A stretch of 64,000 nt of DNA, from assembly GCF_018309085.1 (NCBI RefSeq), contig NZ_CP070502.1:3653001-3717000 (forward strand). The letters are read 5' to 3'. This document shows, piece by piece, positions 36,492 to 44,936 of the stretch. Origin of the DNA: Sporosarcina sp. Marseille-Q4063. GTDB taxonomy: Bacteria > Bacillota > Bacilli > Bacillales_A > Planococcaceae. The notes below the pieces were generated by a model. That model saw only the letters and a program-made list of their open reading frames with translations. It did no database searches and was not told the DNA's origin. The translations under genes and the position numbers were made by a program. How positions within the stretch are numbered: the stretch's first letter is position 1; each line of letters starts with the position of its first letter.

Positions 36492-37457
36492 ATGCAGTGG
36501 AAGACGAGAGTGACGGAATTACTTGACATTAAATACCCAATTATTCAGGGCGGGCTCGCTTATTTGGCGTATGCCGATTTATGCGCGGCTGTATCAAATG
36601 CAGGGGGACTTGGACAGATTACAGCTATGAGCTTGGATTCGCCCGAGGCGCTGCGCGATGAGATCAGAAAAGCGAAGACGATGACGGATAAGTCATTTGG
36701 TGTCAATTTTGCGATTGGACAACATGGTCGTCCTTATTCGCATATGATCGACGTGGCATTAGAGGAAGGCGTGAAAGTTATGTCGGTCACTGGAGGAAAT
36801 CCAACACCATTTTTTGAGCAATTAAAAGGGACAGATGTGAAAAAGTTAGTTCTTGTCGCAGCAAAACGTCAGGCGATGAAGGCGGAAGAGTTGGGCGCCG
36901 ATGCTGTTATGGTTGTCGGCCATGAAGGCGGCGGACATCTTGGACGAGATGATGTTGGAACGATGGTACTGACACCTCAAGTTGTCGACGCTGTTTCGAT
37001 TCCAGTCATTGCATCTGGCGGAATCGGTGATGGTCGTGGTTGGATGGCAGCGCACGCACTCGGCGCTGAGGGTATTGAGATGGGAACACGGTTTATCGCG
37101 ACGAGAGAATGTGTCCACGCATCACAGCCGTACTTGGATGCTCTGTTAAATAGTAGTGAAACAGGTACGACAGTCATAAAACGAACGCTAGGGACTCCTG
37201 CGCGAGCATTAACAGGACCTTGGACAGAGAAAATTATTGATTTGGAAGCAAAGAATGCGAATTATGAAATGCTAAAAGATTATATTAGCGGTAAAGCAAA
37301 TCAAAAATTCATTCATGACGGTGATGTAGAAAGCGGCTATGGTTGGGCTGGTCAAGTATCGGGTTTAATTACAGATGTGCCAACTGTGGAAGAGTTATTT
37401 GAACGAATGGTTAAGGAAGCTGAAGAAATTAGAAACGGTTGGAACTTTAATAATTGA
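36492..37457 (+). CDS. Nitronate monooxygenase / FabK-like FMN enzyme
   Basis: A 321-residue TIM-barrel flavoprotein of the 2-nitropropane dioxygenase family. It opens with the typical YPIIQGGLAYLAYADLCAAVSNAGGLG, carries the FMN-phosphate segment VIASGGIGDGRGWMAAHALGAEGIEMGTRF and the glycine-rich GHEGGGHLGRDD loop. This family includes true nitronate monooxygenases and the enoyl-ACP reductase FabK; the sequence alone does not separate them with certainty, though absence of fab genes nearby favours the first. The ATG follows AGGGGGAATTAGG. It is 15 bases before yktA and may be co-transcribed with it. Confidence 0.82.
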   Translation: MQWKTRVTELLDIKYPIIQGGLAYLAYADLCAAVSNAGGLGQITAMSLDSPEALRDEIRKAKTMTDKSFGVNFAIGQHGRPYSHMIDVALEEGVKVMSVTGGNPTPFFEQLKGTDVKKLVLVAAKRQAMKAEELGADAVMVVGHEGGGHLGRDDVGTMVLTPQVVDAVSIPVIASGGIGDGRGWMAAHALGAEGIEMGTRFIATRECVHASQPYLDALLNSSETGTTVIKRTLGTPARALTGPWTEKIIDLEAKNANYEMLKDYISGKANQKFIHDGDVESGYGWAGQVSGLITDVPTVEELFERMVKEAEEIRNGWNFNN

Positions 37458-37472
37458 AAGGTGGAATTATGA

Positions 37473-37751
37473 ATGGAATACAGCTATCCGCTGAGAACCG
37501 ATTGGGCGACGGATGAAATTATCTTTGTTGTTGCTTTTTATGAAGTTATTGAGAAAGCATACGAAACGGGGACTGAACGAGAAAATATCATGAATGCCTA
37601 TCGTGAATTTAAAAAAGTCGTTCCTTCAAAGGCAGAAGAAAAGACTTTGTTAAGAGAATTTGAAGAGGCAAGCGGTTACAGTAGTTATCATATTGTCAAA
37701 AGCGCGGAAAACGCCGCAAGCGGTGAAATGATAAAAGGAACGTTGAAATAA
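37473..37751 (+). CDS. yktA: UPF0223 family protein YktA
   Basis: A 92-residue cytosolic protein of the UPF0223 family (MEYSYPLRTDWATDEIIFVVAFYEVIEKAYE), known in Bacillales without assigned function. ATG 37473 follows GAAAGGTGG by eight bases. The protein is mainly helical with an acidic surface. It converges on yktB with a shared terminator, the same yktA-yktB pairing as in B. subtilis although here in convergent orientation. Confidence 0.85.
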   Translation: MEYSYPLRTDWATDEIIFVVAFYEVIEKAYETGTERENIMNAYREFKKVVPSKAEEKTLLREFEEASGYSSYHIVKSAENAASGEMIKGTLK

Positions 37752-37767
37752 TCAACGTTCCTTTTTC
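37734..37767. terminator. Bidirectional terminator between yktA and yktB
   Basis: AAAGGAACGTTGA / TCAACGTTCCTTT with T-runs on both strands; it overlaps the yktA stop. Confidence 0.9.
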
Positions 37768-38395
37768 ATACTTTCCCGATAATAACATCGTATACAGGTA
37801 GCAATTGTTCGACTGTTTCTTCCGCAAATGTGATGAATTCATCATTTGTCATATCTATGGCTGCTTCACGCGATAGATGTCTACCTACAAGAAATTCTGC
37901 TTTTTTAACAGTTTGTAGCCTGGTTAGAAGTTTTATCAGTCCCTCTTTTCCAGTTTCAGCAATATGTATGGCATCTGGTTTCATATGATCACCCGAAACG
38001 ATGTACGAATCTGGCAGTGATGTAAGAACATTAATATTGTTTTCAAGCCGTTCAGCGATTCCTTTTTTATCTGGATTTTCATAAATGACTGCAATAATAA
38101 TGAACAGATGAGTCTTCCATAAGCCGATTTGAAAATGGGGGAGCGCTTTATATCCTCGCTTGGAGGGTGCGACTGCCACCCAACTATCGGTCGGCGGATT
38201 GACAGTTCTTCGCAGATGTTTTGCAACATGAGGGAAAAACTCATCGCTGCCATGCGCTGATAACCGATCCGCGAAATGCCTGCCTAATTTCTCGAATTTG
38301 GGTTGGACAAGTGTTTGCAAGGCGTTCATTCGTTTTTCTAATCCGTCGATCGAAAACAAGTCAAAATCATTTGATTCCCAAAAAAAGTTTCTCAA
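37766..38395 (-). CDS. yktB: UPF0637 family protein YktB
   Basis: A 209-residue cytosolic protein of the UPF0637 (DUF1054) family. Hallmarks seen are the FFWESNDFDLFSIDGLEKRM opening, the RRTVNPPTDSWVAVAPSKRGYKALPHFQIGLW block and LPDSYIVSGDHMKPD. Starts at TTG 38395, seven bases after AAAGGAGG. Function unknown; the family occurs next to yktA in Bacillales. Confidence 0.87.
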   Translation of the reverse strand: MRNFFWESNDFDLFSIDGLEKRMNALQTLVQPKFEKLGRHFADRLSAHGSDEFFPHVAKHLRRTVNPPTDSWVAVAPSKRGYKALPHFQIGLWKTHLFIIIAVIYENPDKKGIAERLENNINVLTSLPDSYIVSGDHMKPDAIHIAETGKEGLIKLLTRLQTVKKAEFLVGRHLSREAAIDMTNDEFITFAEETVEQLLPVYDVIIGKV

Positions 38396-38551
38396 GCTTA
38401 TTCCTCCTTTGCATAAAGCACGTTTATCGTAACAGAAATTGGGGAATAATGAAGGTAACGAGGCTCATGACTAGAATTATTCCTCTTGTCTGCATATTGT
38501 AGTTATAATAGACGGAATAAATAAACTCATTAAAGAAAAGGGGTGCCCACG

Positions 38552-38752
38552 ATGAAACAGGTCGTGCATGTTATTCGAAAAGCGGACGTTGAAAAAGAAT
38601 ATGTGAAAGTACTTAACCTGGAGCTGGACTATGAATTGGCGACATTATATGATGCCATACAAACAGATGATGAAAAACAAGTTATGAAAAGTACCAACAG
38701 ATTGCATCAGATTCATCGAGAGCTGGAAACGTTAAATGGATTCGCACAATGA
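38552..38752 (+). CDS. Small conserved protein, YkzI-like
   Basis: A 66-residue soluble, helical, charged protein (VIRKADVEKEYVKVLNLE). ATG 38552 is about six bases after AAAAGGGGTG; an in-frame GTG nine bases upstream lies in that site. A perfect TATAAT stands about 40 bases upstream without a good -35. Its position between yktB and suhB matches B. subtilis ykzI, which I use as a tentative identification. Nothing is known about its role. Confidence 0.7.
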   Translation: MKQVVHVIRKADVEKEYVKVLNLELDYELATLYDAIQTDDEKQVMKSTNRLHQIHRELETLNGFAQ

Positions 38753-38768
38753 TAATTCACTATCGACT

Positions 38769-38819
38769 TAGGCATCCGAAGGCATCGTTCCTAAAGGGAA
38801 TTGTGTTATCGGATGCCTA
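38769..38819 (+). terminator. Terminator-like hairpin before suhB
   Basis: 11-bp perfect stem TAGGCATCCGA / TCGGATGCCTA with a 29-base loop that has a small inner stem (TTCC/GGAA); only a short T-run follows. Confidence 0.65.
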
Positions 38820-38871
38820 TCTTTGTTATACTAGAAGAAATACTGTTAATCATTGGAAGGGTTGAAGTTTA

Positions 38872-39666
38872 TTGAATTGGGGATTTGTGGATCGCTACGC
38901 AAAATCATTGATAAAGGAAGCTGGTCATAAAATCCGGGTTTCTTTTTTTAATCAAATACATATTGATTCGAAAGCAGATGCGAATGATCTTGTCACGAAT
39001 ATTGACCAGGAAATTGAACAATTCTTTATAAAACGCATTCAAGCTGATTTTCCTACTCATAAAATAATAGGTGAGGAAGGTTTTGGCGATAAAGTCGAAT
39101 CGATTGAAGGCGTTGTGTGGATTCTCGATCCGATTGATGGGACAATGAATTTTATCCACCAACAACGAAATTTTGCAATTTCGCTTGGTATTTATCTTGA
39201 TGGTGTTGGCATGCTAGGGTATATCTATGATGTTGTTCGAGATGACTTTTATCATGCGAAAAAAGATGAAGGTGCGTATTACAACGACGAACGATTGCCT
39301 AAATTAGAAAAGGTTGCGGTAAATAATGCCGTTATCGGAGTAAATGCAAGATGGGTTGCACCGAACAGGTATATTGATCACGAAAAAATGATTGGACTTG
39401 TGCTAGAATGCAGAGGGACTCGGTCATATGGTTCTGCCGCCATTGAAATTGCTTACGTTGCTTCAGGTAGGCTTGATGCATATATTTCAATGAGATTGTC
39501 GCCGTGGGATATCGCGGGTGGAATGGTTATTGCAAATGAGGTCGGTGCAATTACAACAAATTTAAATGGCGAGCCGTCGCATGTTTTGGGACAAGACTCA
39601 TTTATTGTAGCGCGTCCTCGTTTACATGAAGACATTTTAAAAAATTACATCCGATTAATAAAATAA
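38872..39666 (+). CDS. suhB: Inositol monophosphatase family protein (SuhB/YktC)
   Basis: A 264-residue Mg-dependent phosphatase. Metal-binding motifs are GEEGFG (Glu68/Glu69), WILDPIDGTMNF (Asp86, Asp89) and WDIAGGMVIANEVGA (about 212). The start is TTG 38872 behind GGAAGGG. In B. subtilis YktC is an inositol-phosphate phosphatase-like enzyme; the true substrate is uncertain (inositol phosphate, NADP or FBP-type activities occur in the family). Single gene with a terminator. Confidence 0.9.
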   Translation: MNWGFVDRYAKSLIKEAGHKIRVSFFNQIHIDSKADANDLVTNIDQEIEQFFIKRIQADFPTHKIIGEEGFGDKVESIEGVVWILDPIDGTMNFIHQQRNFAISLGIYLDGVGMLGYIYDVVRDDFYHAKKDEGAYYNDERLPKLEKVAVNNAVIGVNARWVAPNRYIDHEKMIGLVLECRGTRSYGSAAIEIAYVASGRLDAYISMRLSPWDIAGGMVIANEVGAITTNLNGEPSHVLGQDSFIVARPRLHEDILKNYIRLIK

Positions 39667-39712
39667 AAAACTGTGAAAAAGGACCGAGTATCGGTTCTTC
39701 TTAACAGTTTTC
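39667..39712 (+). terminator. Terminator after suhB
   Basis: Outer stem AAAACTGT / ACAGTTTT encloses an inner stem GGACCGA / TCGGTTC; a short T-run is part of the outer stem. Confidence 0.75.
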
Positions 39713-39736
39713 ATGGAAATTCTATCCCGCGTCAAC

Positions 39737-39836
39737 GTGCCGTAAAGCCCATCAACGGCACATAAGAGCGGAGGAATAAAAACCATTCCTCCCTGCCCGA
39801 TTGGTTCAACAAAGAAGAATGGAACTTTATTCTTCC
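39737..39836. repeat. Cluster of three small hairpins between suhB and ylaF
   Basis: GTGCCGT/ACGGCAC (39737-39761), GGAGGAAT/ATTCCTCC (39770-39792) and GAAGAAT/ATTCTTC (39814-39835) follow one another. The last can serve as a ylaF terminator on the minus strand. The first two have no T-run and are unexplained. Confidence 0.6.
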
Positions 39837-39850
39837 TCATTCTTCCTACT

Positions 39851-40036
39851 TTATAACAAACCTTGTTCGCGCATTTTTTTCTTTGTTTTAAATCCGTAGC
39901 CCATTACTAATGTTAATGCGATGATGGCGGCAATGCCGCCGGGTATGCTTCTGAAACCGACCGCGATACCGATTGCGCACATTGATAAGATAGCAGCAAT
40001 GGAATATAGAACGAAAATCCATTTAATGTCTTTCAC
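39851..40036 (-). CDS. ylaF: YlaF family two-span membrane protein
   Basis: A 61-residue membrane protein with spans at about 4-24 and 29-46 and a basic tail (KTKKKMREQG). Start GTG 40036, seven bases after GGAGGG; an ATG pair upstream lies in or before that site. The length matches B. subtilis YlaF (about 62) and it is divergent from typA as expected for the ylaF-ylaG region. Function unknown. Confidence 0.8.
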   Translation of the reverse strand: MKDIKWIFVLYSIAAILSMCAIGIAVGFRSIPGGIAAIIALTLVMGYGFKTKKKMREQGLL

Positions 40037-40084
40037 CCGAAAACCCTCCATCAAATAAAAAAGTTTTTATATTATTGACTCTTA

Positions 40085-40093
40085 TGCTATAAT
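40085..40093 (+). promoter_or_regulatory. Extended -10 promoter of typA
   Basis: TGCTATAAT is a perfect extended -10 (TGnTATAAT) about 43 bases before the typA start; the -35 region is poor. Confidence 0.6.
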
Positions 40094-40135
40094 AACACAG
40101 TTACCCAGATGAAAAAAGATTAATGGAGTGAAATC

Positions 40136-41974
40136 ATGACAATAGAACGTAATGACTTAAGAAACATAGCAATTATTGCCCACGTAGACCATGGTAAAAC
40201 AACACTAGTTGACCAGTTATTAAAACAATCAGGAATTTTTAGAGCAAATGAACAAGTCGATGATCGTGCAATGGATTCTGATGACATTGAACGTGAACGC
40301 GGAATTACAATTCTAGCGAAAAATACGGCTATCGAATATAAAAACACGAAAATCAACATTCTTGATACGCCAGGTCACGCCGATTTCGGCGGAGAAGTGG
40401 AACGTATTTTGAAAATGGTTGACGGAGTAATCCTAGTTGTGGACTCGTACGAAGGATGTATGCCACAAACGCGATTCGTGCTTAAAAAAGCACTAGAGGA
40501 AAACTTGAAACCAATCGTCGTAGTAAATAAGATTGACCGGGAGTTTGCACGCCCTGAAGAAGTAGTTGACGAGGTTCTTGAACTGTTTATTGAGCTTGAT
40601 GCAAATGATGAACAACTCGAGTTTCCAGTTATTTATGCTTCTGGCTTCAACGGCACAGCAAGTTTGTCTTCTGATCCAGCAGACCAAGAAGAAACGTTAC
40701 AAGTTCTTTATGATGCAATTCTTGAGCATATTCCAGCGCCAATCGATAATCGTGAAGAGCCACTACAATTTCAAGTATCACTTCTAGATTACAGTGATTA
40801 TGTTGGACGTATTGGAATAGGTAGAGTTTTCCGCGGGTCTATGAAAGTGGGCCAGCAAGTTTCAGTTATTAAACGTGACGGTTCAATCAAGAACTTCCGT
40901 GTAACGAAAATGTCTGGATTCCTCGGATTAAAGCGAGTTGATATTCAAGAAGCTTTCGCAGGAGATCTGATTGCGGTATCCGGAATCGAGGGTATCGACG
41001 TCAGTGATACAATATGTCCAGTAGAGCATCCTGAAGCACTTCCTGAACTTCATATAGATGAGCCAACTTTGCAAATGGCTTTTCTTGTAAATAATAGTCC
41101 TTTCGCCGGCCGTGAAGGTAAATGGGTTACTTCAAGAAAAATTGAAGAACGACTTAACCAACAACTTCAAACAGATGTGTCACTTCGAGTTGAATCTACA
41201 GGTGCCGACTCATGGGTCGTGTCAGGACGAGGGGAACTACATTTATCAATTTTGATTGAAAATATGCGCCGTGAAGGTTTTGAACTTCAAGTTTCTAAAC
41301 CTGAAGTAATAGTGCGTGAAATCGATGGTGTAAAATGCGAACCAGTAGAACGTGTTCAAATTGAAGTTCCTGAAGAACATACGGGATCGGTCATCGAATC
41401 GATAAGTGCTCGTAAAGGTGAAATGCTTGATATGGTAAATAACGGTTCTGGAACCGTTCGTTTGTTATTCCATGTACCGGCGCGAGGGTTAATTGGTTAT
41501 TCGACTGAATTCCTTACGATGACAAGAGGATACGGTATTATAAACCACACATTCGATAGTTATCAGCCAATGTCTTCTGGTAATGTTGGTAGACGAGCTG
41601 AAGGTGTTCTCGTATCGATGGAAAATGGAACAGCAACTCCTTATGGAATTCTTCATGTAGAAGAGCGGGGCGTAATTTTTGTTGAGCCTGGTACAGAAGT
41701 ATATGAAGGTATGATTGTAGGAGAACATAACCGTGATACTGATTTAGCTATAAATTTAACAAGAATGAAGCAACAGTCGAATATTCGTACTGCCAATAAA
41801 GACCAGACTGTTTCGATTAAAAAGCCTAGAATCATGACGCTAGAAGAATCTCTTGAGTATCTTGATGATGACGAGTACTGTGAAGTTACACCATTATCTA
41901 TTCGTCTACGGAAAAAGATTCTTAGTAAGAGCGAGCGCGATCGGATAACTAAGAAGGCTAAATTTAAGGATTGA
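40136..41974 (+). CDS. typA: Ribosome-associated GTPase TypA/BipA
   Basis: A 612-residue translational GTPase of the EF-G class involved in ribosome assembly and stress adaptation. G1 AHVDHGKT is at 15-22, G2 in RERGITI, G3 DTPGHADFGG, G4 VVNKIDR. Domain II, the EF-G III/V-like domains and the TypA-specific C-terminal domain follow; the C-terminal LEESLEYLDDDEYCEVTPLSIRLRK is diagnostic. GGAG precedes the ATG. ylaH follows 27 bases later, probably co-transcribed. Confidence 0.97.
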   Translation: MTIERNDLRNIAIIAHVDHGKTTLVDQLLKQSGIFRANEQVDDRAMDSDDIERERGITILAKNTAIEYKNTKINILDTPGHADFGGEVERILKMVDGVILVVDSYEGCMPQTRFVLKKALEENLKPIVVVNKIDREFARPEEVVDEVLELFIELDANDEQLEFPVIYASGFNGTASLSSDPADQEETLQVLYDAILEHIPAPIDNREEPLQFQVSLLDYSDYVGRIGIGRVFRGSMKVGQQVSVIKRDGSIKNFRVTKMSGFLGLKRVDIQEAFAGDLIAVSGIEGIDVSDTICPVEHPEALPELHIDEPTLQMAFLVNNSPFAGREGKWVTSRKIEERLNQQLQTDVSLRVESTGADSWVVSGRGELHLSILIENMRREGFELQVSKPEVIVREIDGVKCEPVERVQIEVPEEHTGSVIESISARKGEMLDMVNNGSGTVRLLFHVPARGLIGYSTEFLTMTRGYGIINHTFDSYQPMSSGNVGRRAEGVLVSMENGTATPYGILHVEERGVIFVEPGTEVYEGMIVGEHNRDTDLAINLTRMKQQSNIRTANKDQTVSIKKPRIMTLEESLEYLDDDEYCEVTPLSIRLRKKILSKSERDRITKKAKFKD

Positions 41975-42001
41975 ATGTTGTAAATGAAAGGAATGTATTA
42001 A

Positions 42002-42367
42002 ATGAATGCTCAGGATACTGAATTTGTATTTGGCCGCATGTCAGGCATTTCACGTTTCATTTATGAGGCTCTAGGGACAACCGCTAGTAATGGCGAAGTT
42101 GATTATACGGTGGCAGGTTATGTACTGTTTGCCGTCGTATTCCTTATGTCGGCGCTCGTATATAAATTAGGTTTTGCGAAAGACTTGAAACTATTGCAAA
42201 GCTTTATTATCTATCTCTTTTTATTCTTAGGTTGTCTTGTATTAACTTTTCTAGCATTTTTCTTGCCTATCGTGGAAGGGTTAATTGTGGCGGCACTCAT
42301 ATTAATCATTTATCGTGTCCGTCGAATGAATGAATATAAAGAAGACAAAAACGACTCCCTCGCATAA
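42002..42367 (+). CDS. ylaH: YlaH-like membrane protein
   Basis: A 121-residue protein with three spans (about 39-58, 67-86, 88-105) after a soluble N-terminus, belonging to the YlaH-like family. AAAGGA precedes the ATG. It follows typA as in B. subtilis ylaG-ylaH. The terminator overlaps its last codons. Function unknown. Confidence 0.85.
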   Translation: MNAQDTEFVFGRMSGISRFIYEALGTTASNGEVDYTVAGYVLFAVVFLMSALVYKLGFAKDLKLLQSFIIYLFLFLGCLVLTFLAFFLPIVEGLIVAALILIIYRVRRMNEYKEDKNDSLA

Positions 42368-42386
42368 TCCGGGGAGTCATTTTTTT
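42353..42386 (+). terminator. Terminator after ylaH
   Basis: Stem GACTCCC / GGGAGTC with TTTTTTT; the left arm lies in the end of ylaH. Confidence 0.85.
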
Positions 42387-42396
42387 GTATTATTCA

Positions 42397-42516
42397 TCCA
42401 GCTTCAGTGCCTAGCCCCTCGGGTCACAAGCCTTTTGCTAGGGAAGGATTGGAGTTCATCCTTCTCGCAAACCGTCTTGTGCCTGTCGGGGCTGATCGAG
42501 GCACTTCCGCTTTTGT
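42397..42516. repeat. Intergenic inverted-repeat element, copy 2 (reverse orientation)
   Basis: Its reverse complement begins ACAAAAGCGGAAG and shares CAGCCCCGACA and CGAGGGGCT with the copy at 18999-19118. The central hairpin (TTTGCGAGAAGGAT / ATCCTTCCC..GCAAA) is different in sequence but equal in position. It lies between convergent ylaH and ylaI. Confidence 0.8.
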
Positions 42517-42519
42517 TTA

Positions 42520-42723
42520 TCAAAATTCCTTTTCTATCGTATGTGAACTACGTCTGAAAATAAAGTTTCCAGTGGCAACTCGTGCCAAGGTCTTTTCACC
42601 AATTCGATCCGTGCAAATTGAGCACATATATGTGTGGATAGGACGGTTTCTCAACTTTTTTGCGAGTGGTGCTTCATCTGGAAGTTTTCCGATTTGGTCG
42701 CACATAACACATTTGACACGCAT
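42520..42723 (-). CDS. ylaI: YlaI zinc-ribbon protein (DUF2197)
   Basis: A 67-residue protein beginning MRVKCVMCDQIG with a second knuckle MCSIC, i.e. a four-cysteine zinc ribbon, and the conserved block RNRPIHTYMC...RIGEKTLARVATGNF. This is the YlaI family of Bacillales, without known function. AGGAGG precedes the ATG. It is 11 bases downstream of another minus-strand gene and probably co-transcribed with it. Confidence 0.9.
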   Translation of the reverse strand: MRVKCVMCDQIGKLPDEAPLAKKLRNRPIHTYMCSICTDRIGEKTLARVATGNFIFRRSSHTIEKEF

Positions 42724-42734
42724 AAAAATTCCTC

Positions 42735-43235
42735 CTATTCGATGTTGATAGCAACCACACTCTGAATCGGGTTATCGATATTTGAGCCATCCTTTAATAA
42801 AACATGAACGGGACCGTTATCATGGAGTGGTTTTCCATCAATACTGTATTGTAATAGTATATCATCAAGCTTCGTCAGTGGAAATGAATAGGATTCTCCG
42901 CCGTCGGTGATGAAGGAAATCTTTTTCGCATCTTCATTTGGCACTGAGTTTTTCATAAAATGATGTAAATAGATACCGTAAGTACCGGTAATATCTTTTG
43001 ACTCCTCAAATTCTTTTTCGACTTCCAATGTCGGAGGGAATGTGGCACCCTCCATAATTTCACGAGACCAATGTTTTCCCATGGCCTTTTTATATTCTTC
43101 CATTTCGTCTTTTTCAATATAGTCCTCAGTAAAAAACTTGGTTAAGTCAATACGTCTATCATCAAAAATCCATATACTCGGATCTAGTGTGATTGAATGT
43201 TTTACGTTCCCTTTAATTTGAATTACGTTTTTCAA
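42735..43235 (-). CDS. Uncharacterised 166-residue soluble protein
   Basis: Starts at TTG 43235, eight bases after AGGAGG. No signal peptide or membrane span is visible; the protein is acidic with the segments TLDPSIWIFDDRRIDL, TGTYGIYLHHFM and the C-terminal DGKPLHDNGPVHVLLKDG, which faintly recalls the end of oxidoreductase molybdopterin-binding domains but is too weak to assign. It occupies the slot between ylaI and ylaN, where B. subtilis has ylaJ-ylaM, and is co-oriented with ylaI. I do not recognise the family. Confidence 0.75.
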   Translation of the reverse strand: MKNVIQIKGNVKHSITLDPSIWIFDDRRIDLTKFFTEDYIEKDEMEEYKKAMGKHWSREIMEGATFPPTLEVEKEFEESKDITGTYGIYLHHFMKNSVPNEDAKKISFITDGGESYSFPLTKLDDILLQYSIDGKPLHDNGPVHVLLKDGSNIDNPIQSVVAINIE

Positions 43236-43333
43236 TTTGACATCCTCCTACATAGTAGCTTGATAATAGTATAGCTCTTTCAAGCCTTGAGGAAAAGGTT
43301 TCTCGTAAAAACGATTAAATTGAGAGGAAAGGC

Positions 43334-43362
43334 TTGCAATTTCCTTGCGTGAAAGATACAAT
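43334..43362 (+). promoter_or_regulatory. Sigma-A promoter of ylaN
   Basis: TTGCAA-N17-TACAAT, 48 bases before the ylaN start. Confidence 0.7.
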
Positions 43363-43410
43363 TTATTAATAATCGATTAGAAGAAATAATAGCTTAATGG
43401 GGGCGTCCTC

Positions 43411-43692
43411 ATGGATATTGAATTACAGGAAACATATCAGGAAAAAGCGATTAAACAGCTTCAGGCAGATGCTGATAAAATTGCTCAACTGATTAAAGTG
43501 CAGATGGATCATTTGACGATGCCACAGTGCCCATTATACGAAGAAGTACTAGACACTCAAATGTTTGGACTATCTCGAGAAATAGATTTTGCCGTTAAAA
43601 TTGGCTTAATTGAACGAATAAAGGGTGATGAAATCCTTACTTCGCTCGAAAAAGAAATGACTTTCTTGCATGATTTATATACGAGTAAATAA
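43411..43692 (+). CDS. ylaN: YlaN (UPF0358), iron/Fur-linked protein
   Basis: A 93-residue all-helical protein of the UPF0358 family, located before ftsW as in B. subtilis. The family contains conserved acidic and histidine residues ([22 protein letters not shown]). In B. subtilis and S. aureus YlaN has been linked to iron homeostasis: it binds iron and acts on Fur when iron is scarce. GGGGGCG precedes the ATG. It has its own promoter and terminator. Confidence 0.9.
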   Translation: MDIELQETYQEKAIKQLQADADKIAQLIKVQMDHLTMPQCPLYEEVLDTQMFGLSREIDFAVKIGLIERIKGDEILTSLEKEMTFLHDLYTSK

Positions 43693-43699
43693 GTAAAAG

Positions 43700-43731
43700 A
43701 CTCAAACTCATTTAAATGGTTTGAGTTTTTT
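43700..43731 (+). terminator. Terminator after ylaN
   Basis: Stem ACTCAAAC / GTTTGAGT with TTTTTTG. Confidence 0.85.
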
Positions 43732-43757
43732 GTTTAAAGTAAAAGAGGTTTTGTCCA

Positions 43758-44921
43758 ATGCATACTTATTCTAAACGATTTCTTAAATATTTTGATTTCC
43801 CGTTGTTTTTTACATATTTATTTCTTTGTTTATTTGGTTTAGTTATGATTTATAGTGCAAGTCTTGTCTATGCGGTTGGCGAGTACAAGTGGGCGCCTGA
43901 CCATTTTTATCGCAGGCAAATTTTTAACCTAGTAATTGCTTTTTCTGCCTTCTTTATGGCTGCTTTTTTTCCTTACAAGAACTATAAACGCAAAAGTTTG
44001 ATGGTTTTTTTAGTTAGTATCATGCTTCTGTTGCTAGGTGCTGTTCATTTTTTTGGTTATGGTGATGATGTAGGTGCAAGAAGTTGGATTTTCCTTGGTT
44101 TTGGAAGTATCCAACCCTCCGAAGTTGCCAAACTCATTATTATTATTTACTTCTCTAGTGTTTTCGCCAAAAAATATGAAGCTGGGACAATTGACAATGT
44201 AAATCAGTCAATTGGGCCTCCAGTAACCATTTTAGCGATAGCTGTCGGCTCAGTTTTAATGGAAACAGATATAGGCACTTCGTTAATTATTATTATCGTG
44301 GCTCTTTCCGTGATGGCTGCAAGCGGCATTAAAGCAAAAACATTTTTAAAATTGAGTGCGCTTATTTCAGGCATACTGCTACTGATTGCACCTATCGTCT
44401 ACTTAAATTGGGAAAACATAATGACGACGAGTCGAAAAGGGCGCTTTTTAGCCTACTTGAACCCTTTTGATTATATAACAGGTTCTGGCTATCAAATCGC
44501 GAATGGATACATTGCAATAGGCTCAGGCGGCGTCAAAGGGCTAGGTTTTGGTAATTCGATTCAGAAAATGGGATACTTGCCTGAACCGCATACAGATGTT
44601 ATTATGGCTGTTATTTCCGAAGAGTTAGGTATTGTCGGAGCAATCATCGTTATCGGCGGACTTGGCTTTATTGTTTTACGTGCTTTATTATTAGCGTTAA
44701 AGGCGAAGGATCCACATGCAAGAATGCTAGCGGCAGGTGTTGGTAGTATGATAGGGATCCAGACATTTGTTAATTTAGGGGGATTGACAGGGTTAATTCC
44801 ACTCACTGGTGTGCCGCTTCCATTTATTAGTTTCGGTGGAACATCGGTCATATTAACATCAATTGCAGTTGGGATTTTGATGAATGTATCAATGTTTGTG
44901 AAATATGAAAAAAACAAATAA
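43758..44921 (+). CDS. ftsW: Cell-division lipid II polymerase FtsW (SEDS family)
   Basis: A 387-residue protein with about ten spans of the SEDS peptidoglycan glycosyltransferase family, working with a class B PBP at the septum. Family motifs: GARSWIFLGFGSIQPSEVAKL, the large outer loop region with GRFLAYLNPFD and GYQIANGYIAIGSGG, LPEPHTDVIMAVISEELG, and the final LTGVPLPFISFGGTSVIL. ATG 43758 follows AAAGAGG. Spacing to pyc is 15 bases, so ftsW and pyc may share a transcript, as in B. subtilis. Confidence 0.95.
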   Translation: MHTYSKRFLKYFDFPLFFTYLFLCLFGLVMIYSASLVYAVGEYKWAPDHFYRRQIFNLVIAFSAFFMAAFFPYKNYKRKSLMVFLVSIMLLLLGAVHFFGYGDDVGARSWIFLGFGSIQPSEVAKLIIIIYFSSVFAKKYEAGTIDNVNQSIGPPVTILAIAVGSVLMETDIGTSLIIIIVALSVMAASGIKAKTFLKLSALISGILLLIAPIVYLNWENIMTTSRKGRFLAYLNPFDYITGSGYQIANGYIAIGSGGVKGLGFGNSIQKMGYLPEPHTDVIMAVISEELGIVGAIIVIGGLGFIVLRALLLALKAKDPHARMLAAGVGSMIGIQTFVNLGGLTGLIPLTGVPLPFISFGGTSVILTSIAVGILMNVSMFVKYEKNK

Positions 44922-44936
44922 AAGGAAGTGTCTTGG

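Noticed and set aside
42330-42748. Plus-strand open frames between ylaH and ylaI
   Set aside because: They cover the inverted-repeat element and the antisense of ylaI; no start signals.
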